In this document: piece after piece, positions 7,966 through 16,714 of the stretch | Layout of the letters: every line of letters begins with the position of its first letter | Numbering within the stretch: the stretch's first letter is position 1 | NCBI GenBank assembly: GCA_031415695.1 | Contig: JANOSH010000061.1 | Coordinates: forward strand, 124,001-188,000 | DNA length: 64,000 nucleotides | Reading direction: 5' to 3' | Source: JANOSH01 sp031415695 | GTDB lineage: Bacteria > Actinomycetota > Acidimicrobiia > Acidimicrobiales > Ilumatobacteraceae | The notes under the pieces: model-generated | The model's database searches: none | Told to the model about the DNA's origin: nothing | Seen by the model: the letters and a program-made list of their open reading frames with translations, nothing else | Translations under genes and position numbers: made by a program

Positions 7966-8522
7966 GACGCCACCGCGAAGCCGTCGGACGTTAGCCGGGC
8001 GATAGTGCCGGTGTCGGTAGGTAGTTCAAGGGCTGTGCAGTACCGGTTGAGTAAGAGCGTTGTCGAAACCAGCAATGTGAGTTCCACCAGTTCGTGTTGT
8101 GAGAACCATCGCTTCACCTCGGTGGCAAGATGCTCTGGAATTGGACCCGAGCCCGCCACAGCGTCGACCCAGGCCAGGAGCGCCTGATCGCCAGCTGCGT
8201 TGAATGCTTTGTCAACGGGCGTTTCGGTTCGCAACGCACACACTTCGTCTCGGCTGAGGCCCGCATCACGGGCCACCATGGTGTGGGCATTCACGCAGTA
8301 CTTGCAGCCGGCAACGGCCGACGTTCGTACGATGACCATTTCCTTTACGCGAAAGCCGATTGACGACGGGTTCAAGACCGTACCGATGAAGGCCAGTGAC
8401 ACATCGACAAGCTCGGGCACTTGGGCGAGTGACGCAACAATTGGCCCCGGGTCTCCCCCCTCAAAATACTTCCTAGTCGTCAGCGGCGCCGTCGCCTCAG
8501 TAATCAATTCAACCCGTGACAT
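7962..8522 (-). CDS. AhpD-like / carboxymuconolactone decarboxylase-family protein
   Basis: This 186-residue helical protein has the AhpD redox motif CKYCVNAH (Cys73, Cys76, His80). The ATG at 8522 shares one base with the DUF2064 stop (TGATG) and is preferred over the TTG one codon upstream. Its stop overlaps the radical SAM start. Such proteins have peroxidase or thiol-redox activity. AhpD-like proteins are known companions of radical SAM enzymes in arsenosugar-type clusters, which fits this arrangement. Whether it reduces a peroxide or serves as a redox partner for the radical SAM product cannot be read from sequence. Confidence 0.85.
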   Translation of the reverse strand: MSRVELITEATAPLTTRKYFEGGDPGPIVASLAQVPELVDVSLAFIGTVLNPSSIGFRVKEMVIVRTSAVAGCKYCVNAHTMVARDAGLSRDEVCALRTETPVDKAFNAAGDQALLAWVDAVAGSGPIPEHLATEVKRWFSQHELVELTLLVSTTLLLNRYCTALELPTDTGTIARLTSDGFAVAS

Positions 8523-9166
8523 CAAGACCTCCCTACCGTTGCATGGACCCAGCGCGCCAATGGGCTCTGGGGATTGTCTCTGACAGTTGCGATGAGGTCG
8601 TCGAACGTGTCGACATCGGCGAGTATTCGCAGGTGATGAACGTCGAATCCGACCCCAGCCAAGCGGGCCAGTTGGCTAGCGCCAGTGTCACTTCGGCTCA
8701 TTGGTACGCCCAGCACCGCAGCCGGGCAGGGCTGCGGCAACCCAATGCACCAGTAGCCGCCATCGACGGTAAGGCCGATAACAGCCTTGCCCTCGGCCAA
8801 CGCAGCGATGGCCTCGCGGATGTCGGCCGGGGCTACGTCGGGGCTATCCATCGCCACAATCAGTGCCGGGCCGGCAATGTCGTCGAAGCCGTTAGCGAGT
8901 CGTTCATCGAGGCCCCCGCCGCGCTGGGCCACGACGACAAACCAATCAGGGATCCAGGAACCGGGCTGCCCGTCGAGCAGGATTGCCGGGGTGATGTTGA
9001 CCGATTCCAGTGCCACCGACTCGACGACGCCGACCACCAGCGCCAAGAGTTCGCTGGCCACCGATGCAGCTTCGAAGGGCGTCAGCGGCGGACATAACCG
9101 TGTCTTGACTGACCCGGCTACGGGCGTCTTGGCGATGACCGCCACAGTGGTTGTGTTCACGTCCAT
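8522..9166 (-). CDS. DUF2064 / TIGR04282-like glycosyltransferase
   Basis: This 214-residue nucleotide-sugar transferase-like protein has VAVIAKTPVAGSVKTRLCP at the N-terminus and an acidic strand ALIVAMDSPDVAP in mid-protein. It then has GLTVDGGYWCIGL, all typical of DUF2064 proteins related to CofC/GT-A folds. The start was placed at the ATG at 9166, because the upstream extension runs into the divergent promoter region and lacks family similarity. It leads an operon with the AhpD-like and radical SAM genes and is divergent from an epimerase 74 bp away. It probably transfers a sugar from a nucleotide donor to an unknown acceptor. Confidence 0.85.
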   Translation of the reverse strand: MDVNTTTVAVIAKTPVAGSVKTRLCPPLTPFEAASVASELLALVVGVVESVALESVNITPAILLDGQPGSWIPDWFVVVAQRGGGLDERLANGFDDIAGPALIVAMDSPDVAPADIREAIAALAEGKAVIGLTVDGGYWCIGLPQPCPAAVLGVPMSRSDTGASQLARLAGVGFDVHHLRILADVDTFDDLIATVRDNPQSPLARWVHATVGRS

Positions 9167-9240
9167 TAGTACGAATCCTGACACGGCAACGGATTTTCGG
9201 CACCTCAGCCTACCGAACAACAGTGAGAGACTTGCTGGCA

Positions 9241-10290
9241 ATGCGAGTCCTGGTCACCGGCGGAGCCGGATTCATCGGCAACCACATCGTCTCCCAATTA
9301 GCCGACGACGGACACGACGTCGTCGTTGTAGACTGTCTTGAACCGAGCGCGCATTCCGGCATCCCCGACGGGCTGGAGCCGCGGGCCCAGTATTGCTGGG
9401 CCGATCTGGCCAACCTCGACGCTTGGACTACCGCTGTTGGTTCGTTCGACGCCGTGTGCCATCAGGCATCCAAGGTTGGGCTTGGCGTCGATTTTGGCGA
9501 TGTTCGCGACTACGTGCACCACGGCGACACGGCCACGGCTGCGTTGCTCTGGCACCTGCACCACCAACGATTTGCCGGGCCGTTCGTGCTGGCCTCGAGC
9601 ATGGTGGTGTACGGCGAAGGGGCCTACCAATGCGCCACTCACGGCTCGGTGCGCCCGGCACCTCGTCGGGTTGACGACCTCGACAACGGCCGATTCGAAC
9701 CACCGTGCCCCGTGTGTGGCTCGCCCTTGTCGCCGGGTTTGGTGACCGAAGACGCTGCGCTCGACCCGCGCAATGTGTACGCCGCCACAAAGCTGCATCA
9801 GGAGCACTTGTGCCAACTGTTCGGCCGAGAGCATGGACTGGCGGTCACCGCTCTGCGCTACCACAACGTGTACGGCCCGCGCATGCCTCGCAACACGCCG
9901 TATGCCGGTGTGGCCAGCATCTTTCGTAGCCAACTCGAAGCAGGAAAGCGCCCCACCGTCACCGAAGACGGCGGCCAGCGCCGAGATTTCGTTCACGTCG
10001 ATGATGTTGCACGCGCCAACCTGTGCGCCCTACAGCGTGGCTACGATGGCCCGGCCAACGTGTGCTCTGGCATGCCAATCACCATCCATGAGATGGCAAG
10101 CGCGTTGTCGGCGGCGCATGGTGGAGGCCTCGAACCGGTGGTCACCGGTGCCTACCGTCTGGGCGACGTTCGCCATGTTGTAGCCGACCCATCCCGGGCT
10201 GCCACAACCATTGGTTTCGTCGCCACTGTGCATCCGACCGAGGGTCTTACCCGTTTTGCGACCGACCCGCTACGGCGCTGCGATCAGTAA
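9241..10290 (+). CDS. NAD-dependent epimerase/dehydratase with CxxC insertion
   Basis: This 349-residue extended SDR has GGAGFIG (7-13) for NAD binding, the catalytic serine region LASSMVVYG, and Tyr180-x3-Lys184 in YAATK. The C-terminal half holds the substrate-binding sequence DFVHVDDVARAN. Between the serine and the tyrosine is an insertion with CPVC (156-159). It is preceded by Cys131 and His134, which could together bind zinc. It likely epimerises or dehydrates a nucleotide sugar. The divergent DUF2064 gene suggests it makes that transferase's donor. The ATG at 9241 starts exactly on the Rossmann strand and is preferred to longer in-frame starts. Confidence 0.9.
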   Translation: MRVLVTGGAGFIGNHIVSQLADDGHDVVVVDCLEPSAHSGIPDGLEPRAQYCWADLANLDAWTTAVGSFDAVCHQASKVGLGVDFGDVRDYVHHGDTATAALLWHLHHQRFAGPFVLASSMVVYGEGAYQCATHGSVRPAPRRVDDLDNGRFEPPCPVCGSPLSPGLVTEDAALDPRNVYAATKLHQEHLCQLFGREHGLAVTALRYHNVYGPRMPRNTPYAGVASIFRSQLEAGKRPTVTEDGGQRRDFVHVDDVARANLCALQRGYDGPANVCSGMPITIHEMASALSAAHGGGLEPVVTGAYRLGDVRHVVADPSRAATTIGFVATVHPTEGLTRFATDPLRRCDQ

Positions 10291-10309
10291 CTACTGCTCG
10301 GCTTCCTGC

Positions 10310-10385
10310 ATCGTTGACTAGGCTCTTTTTGTATCGTTGATTCACGGAATTCTGTAGTGTAGAAACCTTGCTAATGGTATCGTTG
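10310..10385 (+). promoter_or_regulatory. Three ATCGTTG repeats upstream of an ATPase gene
   Basis: The heptamer ATCGTTG occurs at 10310, 10333 and 10379, that is 23 and then 46 (2 x 23) bp apart. It occupies the gap between the epimerase stop and the GTG of the AAA/DUF4143 gene. Regular spacing on one DNA face suggests binding sites for a regulator. The motif is short, so chance is possible. Confidence 0.3.
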
Positions 10386-10389
10386 TACG

Positions 10390-11679
10390 GTGGAACACGA
10401 CGTTGCAGCACAGTATTTCCCACGCATTCTGGACCAAGAGCTCTCGGTACTCATCCAGTCATTGCCAGCCATCAGTATTGAAGGGCCTAAGGGCGTAGGG
10501 AAAACGGTCACGGCCCTACGGCATGCAAGTACGCGGTACGACCTCGACGACTCCCTACTCCACGAGGTGATTCAGGCCGATCCCCGCCGCCTGCTCAATG
10601 GCGTCGAGCCTATTCTCATTGACGAATGGCAAAGGTTCCCACCATCGTGGGACCTAGTCAGGCGGTCGGTCGATTCGGCCCGTCGGCCCGGCCGTTTCTT
10701 ACTTACCGGCTCAACATCACCCGCGGCACCGGGAACACATTCGGGCGCCGGACGAATCATCACCATCCAAATGCGGCCGATGACCTTGGTCGAGCGGGCA
10801 GTTGCGTCGCCAACAGTTCAAATATCCGATCTGCTTTCTGGTCGCAGGGGACCCATAACTGGCAGCACCGACGTCGACTTGGAACGTTACGCGCACGAAA
10901 TCATTCTCGGTGGCTTCCCAGGAATGCGAGACAGGGTGGGGCGCGCCCATCGCGCTCAGCTAGACGGGTACCTCAGCCGTATCGTCGACCGAGATTTCCC
11001 TGAAGCGGGGTTGTCGATTCGCAAGCCTGCGGCACTGCGAAATTGGCTCGCAGCGTACGCCGCAGCGTCGTCCACGTCGGCGTCCTACGAAATAATCCGC
11101 GACGCGGCCACGCCCGGCAACACAGACAAACCTTCGAGATCGGCAACTGGACCTTATCGAGATGCGCTCACTCGGCTCTGGATCGTCGACCCCGTACCGG
11201 CCTGGGTGCCGACAAACAACCACCTCGCCAAACTCGCAGGGGCCCCAAAGCATCAGCTGACTGACCCAGCGTTGGCCGCCCGACTCATTGGAATTGGCGT
11301 CGACGGATTGCTAACAGGCCAGGACTCGGGACCCAAGATTCCGCGTGATGGAACGCTGCTCGGGGCGCTCTTCGAGTCGCTGGTTACGCTCGATGTTCGA
11401 GTGTATGCCCAAGCGGCAGAGGCGACTGTTCGGCATCTTCGATCGAAAAATGGCGATCGCGAGGTCGACTTAATCGTTGTCCGCGACGATCATCGGGTGC
11501 TGGCAATCGAGGTGAAGCTGTCGGCATCTGTAACCGACGGTGATGTTCGGCATCTGCATTGGCTCAGTGATCAACTCGGCCCCGACCTACTCGATGCTGT
11601 GGTAATTACAACTGGCCGAGACGCGTACCGAAGGGCCGACGGAATCGCTGTAGTACCGGCAGCACTATTGGGCCCCTAG
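10390..11679 (+). CDS. ATP-binding protein, AAA_14/DUF4143 family
   Basis: This 429-residue protein has Walker A GPKGVGKT (32-39) and a Walker B strand PILIDEWQRFP. A sensor-like FLLTGSTSP follows, and then a DUF4143 C-terminal half. The latter has GDREVDLIVV and VLAIEVKLSASV, a restriction-endonuclease-like PD-(D/E)xK pattern (Asp, then Glu-x-Lys). The family is widespread, often isolated and mobile, and of uncertain function. It begins at GTG. Its 3' end overlaps the convergent PAP2 gene by 15 bp. No partner gene is next to it, so it looks like a stand-alone, possibly horizontally acquired, gene. Confidence 0.9.
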   Translation: MEHDVAAQYFPRILDQELSVLIQSLPAISIEGPKGVGKTVTALRHASTRYDLDDSLLHEVIQADPRRLLNGVEPILIDEWQRFPPSWDLVRRSVDSARRPGRFLLTGSTSPAAPGTHSGAGRIITIQMRPMTLVERAVASPTVQISDLLSGRRGPITGSTDVDLERYAHEIILGGFPGMRDRVGRAHRAQLDGYLSRIVDRDFPEAGLSIRKPAALRNWLAAYAAASSTSASYEIIRDAATPGNTDKPSRSATGPYRDALTRLWIVDPVPAWVPTNNHLAKLAGAPKHQLTDPALAARLIGIGVDGLLTGQDSGPKIPRDGTLLGALFESLVTLDVRVYAQAAEATVRHLRSKNGDREVDLIVVRDDHRVLAIEVKLSASVTDGDVRHLHWLSDQLGPDLLDAVVITTGRDAYRRADGIAVVPAALLGP

Positions 11680-12588
11680 CGAGCGGCCAGCAATCCACCT
11701 AACGGCGGCGAACGCGGCCCACACGTACAGCCAGCCAGCGATGACGTCGATGGCGTAATGTTCGCCGCCGTACAGCAGCGTGAACGCCATCGCGAACGGG
11801 TAGATCAAAAGAAGCGGACGTAACTTTCGACGCGTAACGCGTGGCCAGAGGAACGCCACGATCAGCATCGAGTATCCGGCATGAAGCGACGGCAGCGCCG
11901 CGACTGAGTTCACCGAGAGTCGGCCGAGTTGCAAGATTTGGGGAGCCGCCCCGAAATCAATCTTGCTCCAGCCCCGCCCTACCGACCGCTCTAGCGGGGG
12001 GATCAGACCACGATCGGCGGCCATCCACGGCGGGGCTGCCGGCAACAAAACGTACGTGACGATGCCGAGCGCGTTGAGCATGAGATAGCGCCAGACGAAC
12101 TTCAGCCAGAGCGCCCTGTCGCGAATCCACAGCACCGCAGCGACACTGAACACCCCGACGAAATGCGACGCATACACAACCGCCACGCCGAGTTCCCACC
12201 ACGACACGCCGTCGTTCGATGGGTACAAGCGGTTTTGTAGCCAGACAGTCGGCAATCCACCAAAGATGAAGCGTTCGACGTTTACGAGCGCTTCCACCTG
12301 AACTGGCATGCCGATGTCATTGGCCAAACCTCTCGACAAGTCGTACACCACAAGTACGGCCAGGAAGGGCAGCCAATCGACCAACGCCCGCACTACCCGA
12401 CTCCACGGGCGGCCGACGCACGAGATGGCAAGCGCGCCACCGATCCACAAGAAAATGCGCTCTCGATCGAACGGGAAACCCTTTTTCTGGTACTGATGAA
12501 CGAACGCGGCGACGTAGCCGACGGAAAGAACGGTTCGCGCTGCGCGCCAAGCCAGTACACGTGACGAGGTCGTGACCGTTGGGATCAG
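11665..12588 (-). CDS. PAP2-family membrane phosphatase/transferase, probable CTG start
   Basis: This integral membrane protein has the PAP2 catalytic pattern ALPSLHAGYS and GGEHYAIDVIAG, as in inositol-phosphorylceramide-synthase-like and phosphatidate phosphatases. Hydrophobic segments throughout predict about six membrane helices. It likely moves or hydrolyses a phospholipid headgroup on the outer face of the membrane. The start is unusual. The only in-frame ATG (12738) would overlap the methyltransferase by about 150 bp. The codon at 12588-12586 is CTG and overlaps the methyltransferase stop as CTGA, mirroring the ATGA couplings seen elsewhere. CTG is therefore the preferred start, giving 307 residues. 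It is the last gene of the DoxX-GT-C-methyltransferase operon. Confidence 0.8.
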   Translation of the reverse strand: MIPTVTTSSRVLAWRAARTVLSVGYVAAFVHQYQKKGFPFDRERIFLWIGGALAISCVGRPWSRVVRALVDWLPFLAVLVVYDLSRGLANDIGMPVQVEALVNVERFIFGGLPTVWLQNRLYPSNDGVSWWELGVAVVYASHFVGVFSVAAVLWIRDRALWLKFVWRYLMLNALGIVTYVLLPAAPPWMAADRGLIPPLERSVGRGWSKIDFGAAPQILQLGRLSVNSVAALPSLHAGYSMLIVAFLWPRVTRRKLRPLLLIYPFAMAFTLLYGGEHYAIDVIAGWLYVWAAFAAVRWIAGRSLGAQ

Positions 12589-13202
12589 TTGCGACGAAAC
12601 ACGACGAACGTGAATGGCTGCACCCCCCCAGACGGCGTGACGTGCTGATGTGGTTCCACACTGACCATGGCGAAGTGTGGGGTGAAAACGGCGCCAAGTT
12701 GGTCGGCGTCGTAGCGTTGGACAGGGATGCCGCTGCAACGGTCGGGCCCGTCGAGGGCAAACGTACCCACAATCAGCACACCATCATGATCCAGAGCTCT
12801 AGCAGCACACGCGACGTATGCGCCTCGGTCGGTCGGCTCGGTGAGGAAATGAAAAACCGCTCGGTCATGCCACACGTCGAAGGAACGATCTGGTTGCCAC
12901 ACGGTGACGTCGGTCGAAATCCACCGGACCTGACTACCTCGCCCGCCGAGCCGAGCGATGTTGGTCCTCAACGCTGCCGTTGAGATGTCGACAACGGTGA
13001 GGGCCGAATAGCCATGGTCGAGAAGGTCTCCTGGAAGCCCAGATGCGCCGCCACCGACATCGACAACCCGACTTGTTCGATCTGCAGCAAACCTCATGAT
13101 CAACGCAGACGAAAAGTCAGTGGATGTCTGGAACCAGCTCAATGACGACGGCTCACGTTCGGTCCAGATGGTCTCCCAATGAGCAACACGTTCAGCTACC
13201 AC
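12585..13202 (-). CDS. Class I SAM-dependent methyltransferase
   Basis: This 205-residue methyltransferase has motif I VVDVGGGASGLPG and the acidic end of strand 2 (TVVDIS). It also has FDVWHDRAVFHFLTEP in the motif IV region and a C-terminal GVQPFTFVVFRR. The GTG start overlaps the stop of the preceding transferase gene, so the much longer in-frame extension is a shadow. Proteins of this type are often annotated as thiopurine or tellurite-resistance-like methyltransferases. The substrate is unknown. It sits in a coupled operon with a GT-C transferase and a PAP2 protein, suggesting lipid or polyprenyl-linked substrates. Confidence 0.85.
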   Translation of the reverse strand: MVAERVAHWETIWTEREPSSLSWFQTSTDFSSALIMRFAADRTSRVVDVGGGASGLPGDLLDHGYSALTVVDISTAALRTNIARLGGRGSQVRWISTDVTVWQPDRSFDVWHDRAVFHFLTEPTDRGAYVACAARALDHDGVLIVGTFALDGPDRCSGIPVQRYDADQLGAVFTPHFAMVSVEPHQHVTPSGGVQPFTFVVFRRN

Positions 13203-14509
13203 TTTGACACCAGCCAGGTTTGAAGAATGATCGTGGTCGCAGCCTGCACGGTGAGCCAGATCGTGCGCCGTCGAAGAACGACGACACACGGTACTAGCCA
13301 CGGCAGGAACAGCAGCCATATGCGCTCGACTTCGGCCTTCGAATACTGGGAGAGGTCCGATGCGATAACGCACAACAAGGCCGAGCCGACCAAAGCCCAC
13401 ATAGCGCGCGACCGCAGTCGCGCCAGGGCAACGATCACCGCTGGCCCAACGGCAATGAGCGCGGCGCCCAAGTTGCCGATCACGAAGTACTCGCCGGGTC
13501 GAAACTGCGCTGTACCCCACCAGTAGAACTGCCGTGTGGTGTTGGCACCGTCGAACCACCAGAACCCGTTCAACGCAAATCCGGTTGTGACCACCAGTGC
13601 AGCAATGACGGCCGCCGCAGCGGTTTGCGCAGTGGCCCGTGGTTTGCTTCGAAAGCCGCACGCCAACAGCCCGAGAGGCAACAGCAGGAGCGGGGCGACT
13701 CCGTAGGTGCAGAACAGCCCGAACGCCAAGGTGAGACCGCCCAGCCCGCCAAGCATCCATCGGCGTAGCGCCGCCACGGTCGCACGAGATACAACGAGCG
13801 CGGCGATGCCCACTGCGCACACAGCCGTGTAGAACGCGTCGGCTGATGTGCCCATCCACACCGCGTACGGAACGAGCGCCAAAAACGGGGCCGTCAGGCG
13901 AGCCGCTGGTTCTGACACCACGGCGCGAACCGTGACGAGTACAGCAATCGGCAGCACAAACGCACCGATGTACGACAGCGCCCCGGTGACCCACGGCGCA
14001 CCGAGACCTACGGCGGCCAAGCCTTTCAGCACCAGGAAGAAGCCCGGCGGATGACCTTTGGCGTGGACGCTATAGTTCAGCAGGAAATCGACAGTGCCGT
14101 AGTCGCGAAGCATGTCGCCGACGGGTGGAAGCGTGGCCAAGTTCGCCCAGTATTCGGTGGGATGAACGACCGGATCAAGCACATGTGACAGTCCATCGGT
14201 GGCAGCGACGACAAACGTAAACAACGCAGCAGCGGCCCCCATAGTGACGACAACAACGATAAAGCACCCGCGCTCAGCGACGACTGGCAGACCTACGACA
14301 AGCACGGCCGCGACGACCAAGGCCACGAGCGTTCCGAGGCTTGGCCGCCAACGCCACTGTCCGACGAGCGGGGCTGCACCCAGCTTCACGTTTGGATCGG
14401 CTTGGATGCTCCAACCCCACACGACGCTGGTGATACCGATCGCAGCGGCAATGGCGAGAATGACCGCGGTAGTGGTTAGTCGCTGAACCGGTGATTCATC
14501 ACGCTGCAT
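13196..14509 (-). CDS. Multi-pass membrane glycosyltransferase-like (GT-C) protein
   Basis: This 437-residue protein has about ten or more hydrophobic helices. A periplasmic loop early in the protein has the sequence VHAKGHPPGFFLVLKG, similar to the catalytic/substrate loop of GT-C polyprenyl-phosphate-sugar transferases. The start was set at the ATG at 14509 (MQRDESPVQRL), because the longer extension shadows the DoxX gene. It overlaps the DoxX gene end by 11 bp and the methyltransferase start by a few bases. It probably adds a sugar to an envelope lipid or polysaccharide on the outer membrane face. The donor and acceptor are unknown. Confidence 0.65.
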   Translation of the reverse strand: MQRDESPVQRLTTTAVILAIAAAIGITSVVWGWSIQADPNVKLGAAPLVGQWRWRPSLGTLVALVVAAVLVVGLPVVAERGCFIVVVVTMGAAAALFTFVVAATDGLSHVLDPVVHPTEYWANLATLPPVGDMLRDYGTVDFLLNYSVHAKGHPPGFFLVLKGLAAVGLGAPWVTGALSYIGAFVLPIAVLVTVRAVVSEPAARLTAPFLALVPYAVWMGTSADAFYTAVCAVGIAALVVSRATVAALRRWMLGGLGGLTLAFGLFCTYGVAPLLLLPLGLLACGFRSKPRATAQTAAAAVIAALVVTTGFALNGFWWFDGANTTRQFYWWGTAQFRPGEYFVIGNLGAALIAVGPAVIVALARLRSRAMWALVGSALLCVIASDLSQYSKAEVERIWLLFLPWLVPCVVVLRRRTIWLTVQAATTIILQTWLVSKW

Positions 14510-15386
14510 CCGGCACGTCTTGACGACCAGGGCGGGCGCACACGAACAGGCCCACTGCAAACAGCCCCCACAGCGCGATGTTGGCACCGGTGCCCCCGAG
14601 CATGCTGCCCGTACCATTGCGCCAGCGCAGCACAACCTCGAGTGTCATCAGAGCAAATACTCCGGCCGAAATCATGACCAACAACCGTTTGCCCGTGAAC
14701 GCTCCCCCGATGGCCACCGCCCCGAGAATGATGGTGAGTAGTGCGCTAAACGGGTTGAACCACGCTACCTTCAGTTCTCCATTAGACCATCCAAATTGAG
14801 CGCCGGTCCGAGCAGCGAAATCGATGCCGCGAGCCGCAATCAGTCCGACAACCCCAAGGGCAACCGCTGCCAGTCCAAGCGCGCTGATGGCCCGACCGCG
14901 GGCCTTGTCCCCTGCCTTGAGCACACCATCGAGACCAAGGTGATAACCGGCAGCCGTCGCAAACAGGAGCAGATGGATGGCGAACATGAGGTAGTACGAC
15001 CATGGCCACTCGTACGCCTTGTCGTAGTTGAGTACCGACAGGAAAATGGGGACCGTGAGGCCAGCGCCAACAAGCGCGGCCAACCGCGTTTTGTATCCAA
15101 GAATGAGCATGATGGCAACGGCCGATTCGAGGAGCAGCGTGATCCAGCCAAACAGCCGATACTGCTTGAGCACGACATTCTCCACGAACCATGCGTAGGG
15201 GCCAAACACCGGGAGCCGCACAGCAGAATCGACGTATTTGTATAGGCCGTTCTGTTGTGCAAGCCCAAAGTCAGGCGGGCGCTTCCATTCAAGATTGGCG
15301 AGCCATAAGACGCCCACCACCATACGCATGGTGCCAATAATCAGGCCGTCGAGCTTGTCGGTTGCGAGCGTGAAGACGCGTTTCAT
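14499..15386 (-). CDS. DoxX/DoxD-like membrane protein
   Basis: This 295-residue membrane protein begins with a cytosolic stretch and then a helix GTMRMVVGVLWLANLEWKRPPDFG. At least four more helices follow, including ITLLLESAVAIMLILGYKTRLAALVG, typical of the DoxX/TQO-small-subunit-like family. It is the first gene of the minus-strand operon running to the PAP2 gene. DoxX-like proteins take part in membrane redox or quinone chemistry, but the role is not defined for this operon. Confidence 0.75.
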   Translation of the reverse strand: MKRVFTLATDKLDGLIIGTMRMVVGVLWLANLEWKRPPDFGLAQQNGLYKYVDSAVRLPVFGPYAWFVENVVLKQYRLFGWITLLLESAVAIMLILGYKTRLAALVGAGLTVPIFLSVLNYDKAYEWPWSYYLMFAIHLLLFATAAGYHLGLDGVLKAGDKARGRAISALGLAAVALGVVGLIAARGIDFAARTGAQFGWSNGELKVAWFNPFSALLTIILGAVAIGGAFTGKRLLVMISAGVFALMTLEVVLRWRNGTGSMLGGTGANIALWGLFAVGLFVCARPGRQDVPDAA

Positions 15387-15487
15387 ATACCGACGTTACG
15401 CCGCCACGGCGCACAGTGGATGACCGACCAGTGGCGGAGCGCTAAAGCGAACGGTAGTGAGCAAGCGACGCCGAAGGCAAGCTAGGG

Positions 15488-16714
15488 CTAGGCGGCTGGC
15501 GAGAACCGCACCGGAACCGTACGCGGGCCGCGTACCTGACCGCCGGCCCAGGTGACCTGCGTCGGGTCGATGATCTCGAACTCAGGGATGCGTGCTAGCC
15601 ACTCCTCGATGGCGACCCTGATCTCCATTCGCGCCAGGTTGGAGCCGGCACAACGGTGAATGCCGGCACCGAAAGCCACATGGCGGTTGTGCCCACGATC
15701 GAGAATGACCTTGTCGGGTTCCGGAAAAACGTCAGGGTCGCGATTGGCTGCTGGGAAGTTCATCAGGATGCGGTCGCCGGCTTTCATCGGGCACCCGTTG
15801 AATTCGACATCGCTCGACAAACGGCGCGCCATGGTCACCGGCGAATACGCACGGAGAAATTCCTCGATGGCAGTCGACATCAACGCCGGTTCGGCGATCA
15901 GGCGCTTGCGGTCGCCAGGGTGAGTGGCAAGGTGCCACATGGTGGACCCGATGGACGACCAGGTGGTGTCGATTCCCGCTATCAACAACAACGCACACAT
16001 GCCCATGACGAGTTGCGGCTCGACTTGTTTGCCATCGTTCTCGGCTGCCAACAGTTCGCTGATGAAATCGTCGGATGGTGCTGCTTGGCGTTCGGCGACG
16101 GCACCCTGCAGATAGTTGAGGATGCCGGTGATGCCACGCACCCGTCGATCGGCGTCGTGCGCAAATTCGAGGACGTCTCGCACCCATTCGGTGAACGTGG
16201 GGGCCATCGACTCGGGCACGCCGAGAATGTGTCCGATGACTCGAACCGGTATCTGCTGGGCGTAGTCAGCTGCAGCATCGGCCGACCCGGCGTGTACAAA
16301 CCCATCGACGAGCCGACGGCATAGCTCGCGTGTGTAGATCTCGTACTCGGCAACGCGCTGCGGGCTCATGGTCGGCAAAATGAGCCGGCGGGTCCACGTA
16401 TGTAGCGGTGGGTCGGCGCTGATGGGTGGAAGTCCATACAACAATGGCTGCGGGCCGACGGAACCGTCGGCTTGTTGTGGTGGTGGCATCACCGAAATGC
16501 CATTGCCCGAAGGGAACCGGTCGATGTCGCGAGCCATCTCGGTAACGTCGGCGTAGCGGGTTGGTAGCCACGAACCGCCCCACCGTTCGGTGTGAGCTAT
16601 GGGGCAGGCCGACGTGCGCAGTTGGTCCCAAATACCATAGGGGTCACTGACATACCCAGGGTCGAAAATGTCGTAGTCGGTTGCCCAGGTCTCAACCGGT
16701 GCCGTGTGTGTCAT
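15488..16714 (-). CDS. Cytochrome P450 (paralogue of the one at 19833-21068)
   Basis: This 408-residue P450 has the heme loop FGAGIHRCAGSNLAR (ligand Cys355) and I-helix AGIDTTWSSIG. Its N-terminal region (YGIWDQLRTSACPIAHTERW, then WLPTRYADV) closely resembles the P450 at 19833-21068, so the two are paralogues from one expansion. It is cytosolic with no redox partner nearby. The ATG overlaps the 3' end of the next P450 gene by 23 bp, so the pair is probably co-transcribed. The substrate cannot be predicted. Confidence 0.92.
   Translation of the reverse strand: MTHTAPVETWATDYDIFDPGYVSDPYGIWDQLRTSACPIAHTERWGGSWLPTRYADVTEMARDIDRFPSGNGISVMPPPQQADGSVGPQPLLYGLPPISADPPLHTWTRRLILPTMSPQRVAEYEIYTRELCRRLVDGFVHAGSADAAADYAQQIPVRVIGHILGVPESMAPTFTEWVRDVLEFAHDADRRVRGITGILNYLQGAVAERQAAPSDDFISELLAAENDGKQVEPQLVMGMCALLLIAGIDTTWSSIGSTMWHLATHPGDRKRLIAEPALMSTAIEEFLRAYSPVTMARRLSSDVEFNGCPMKAGDRILMNFPAANRDPDVFPEPDKVILDRGHNRHVAFGAGIHRCAGSNLARMEIRVAIEEWLARIPEFEIIDPTQVTWAGGQVRGPRTVPVRFSPAA

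Noticed and set aside
13203..13994. Long N-terminal extension of the methyltransferase reading frame.
   Set aside because: It shadows the GT-C transferase gene; the GTG at 13202 overlapping that gene's stop begins the methyltransferase.
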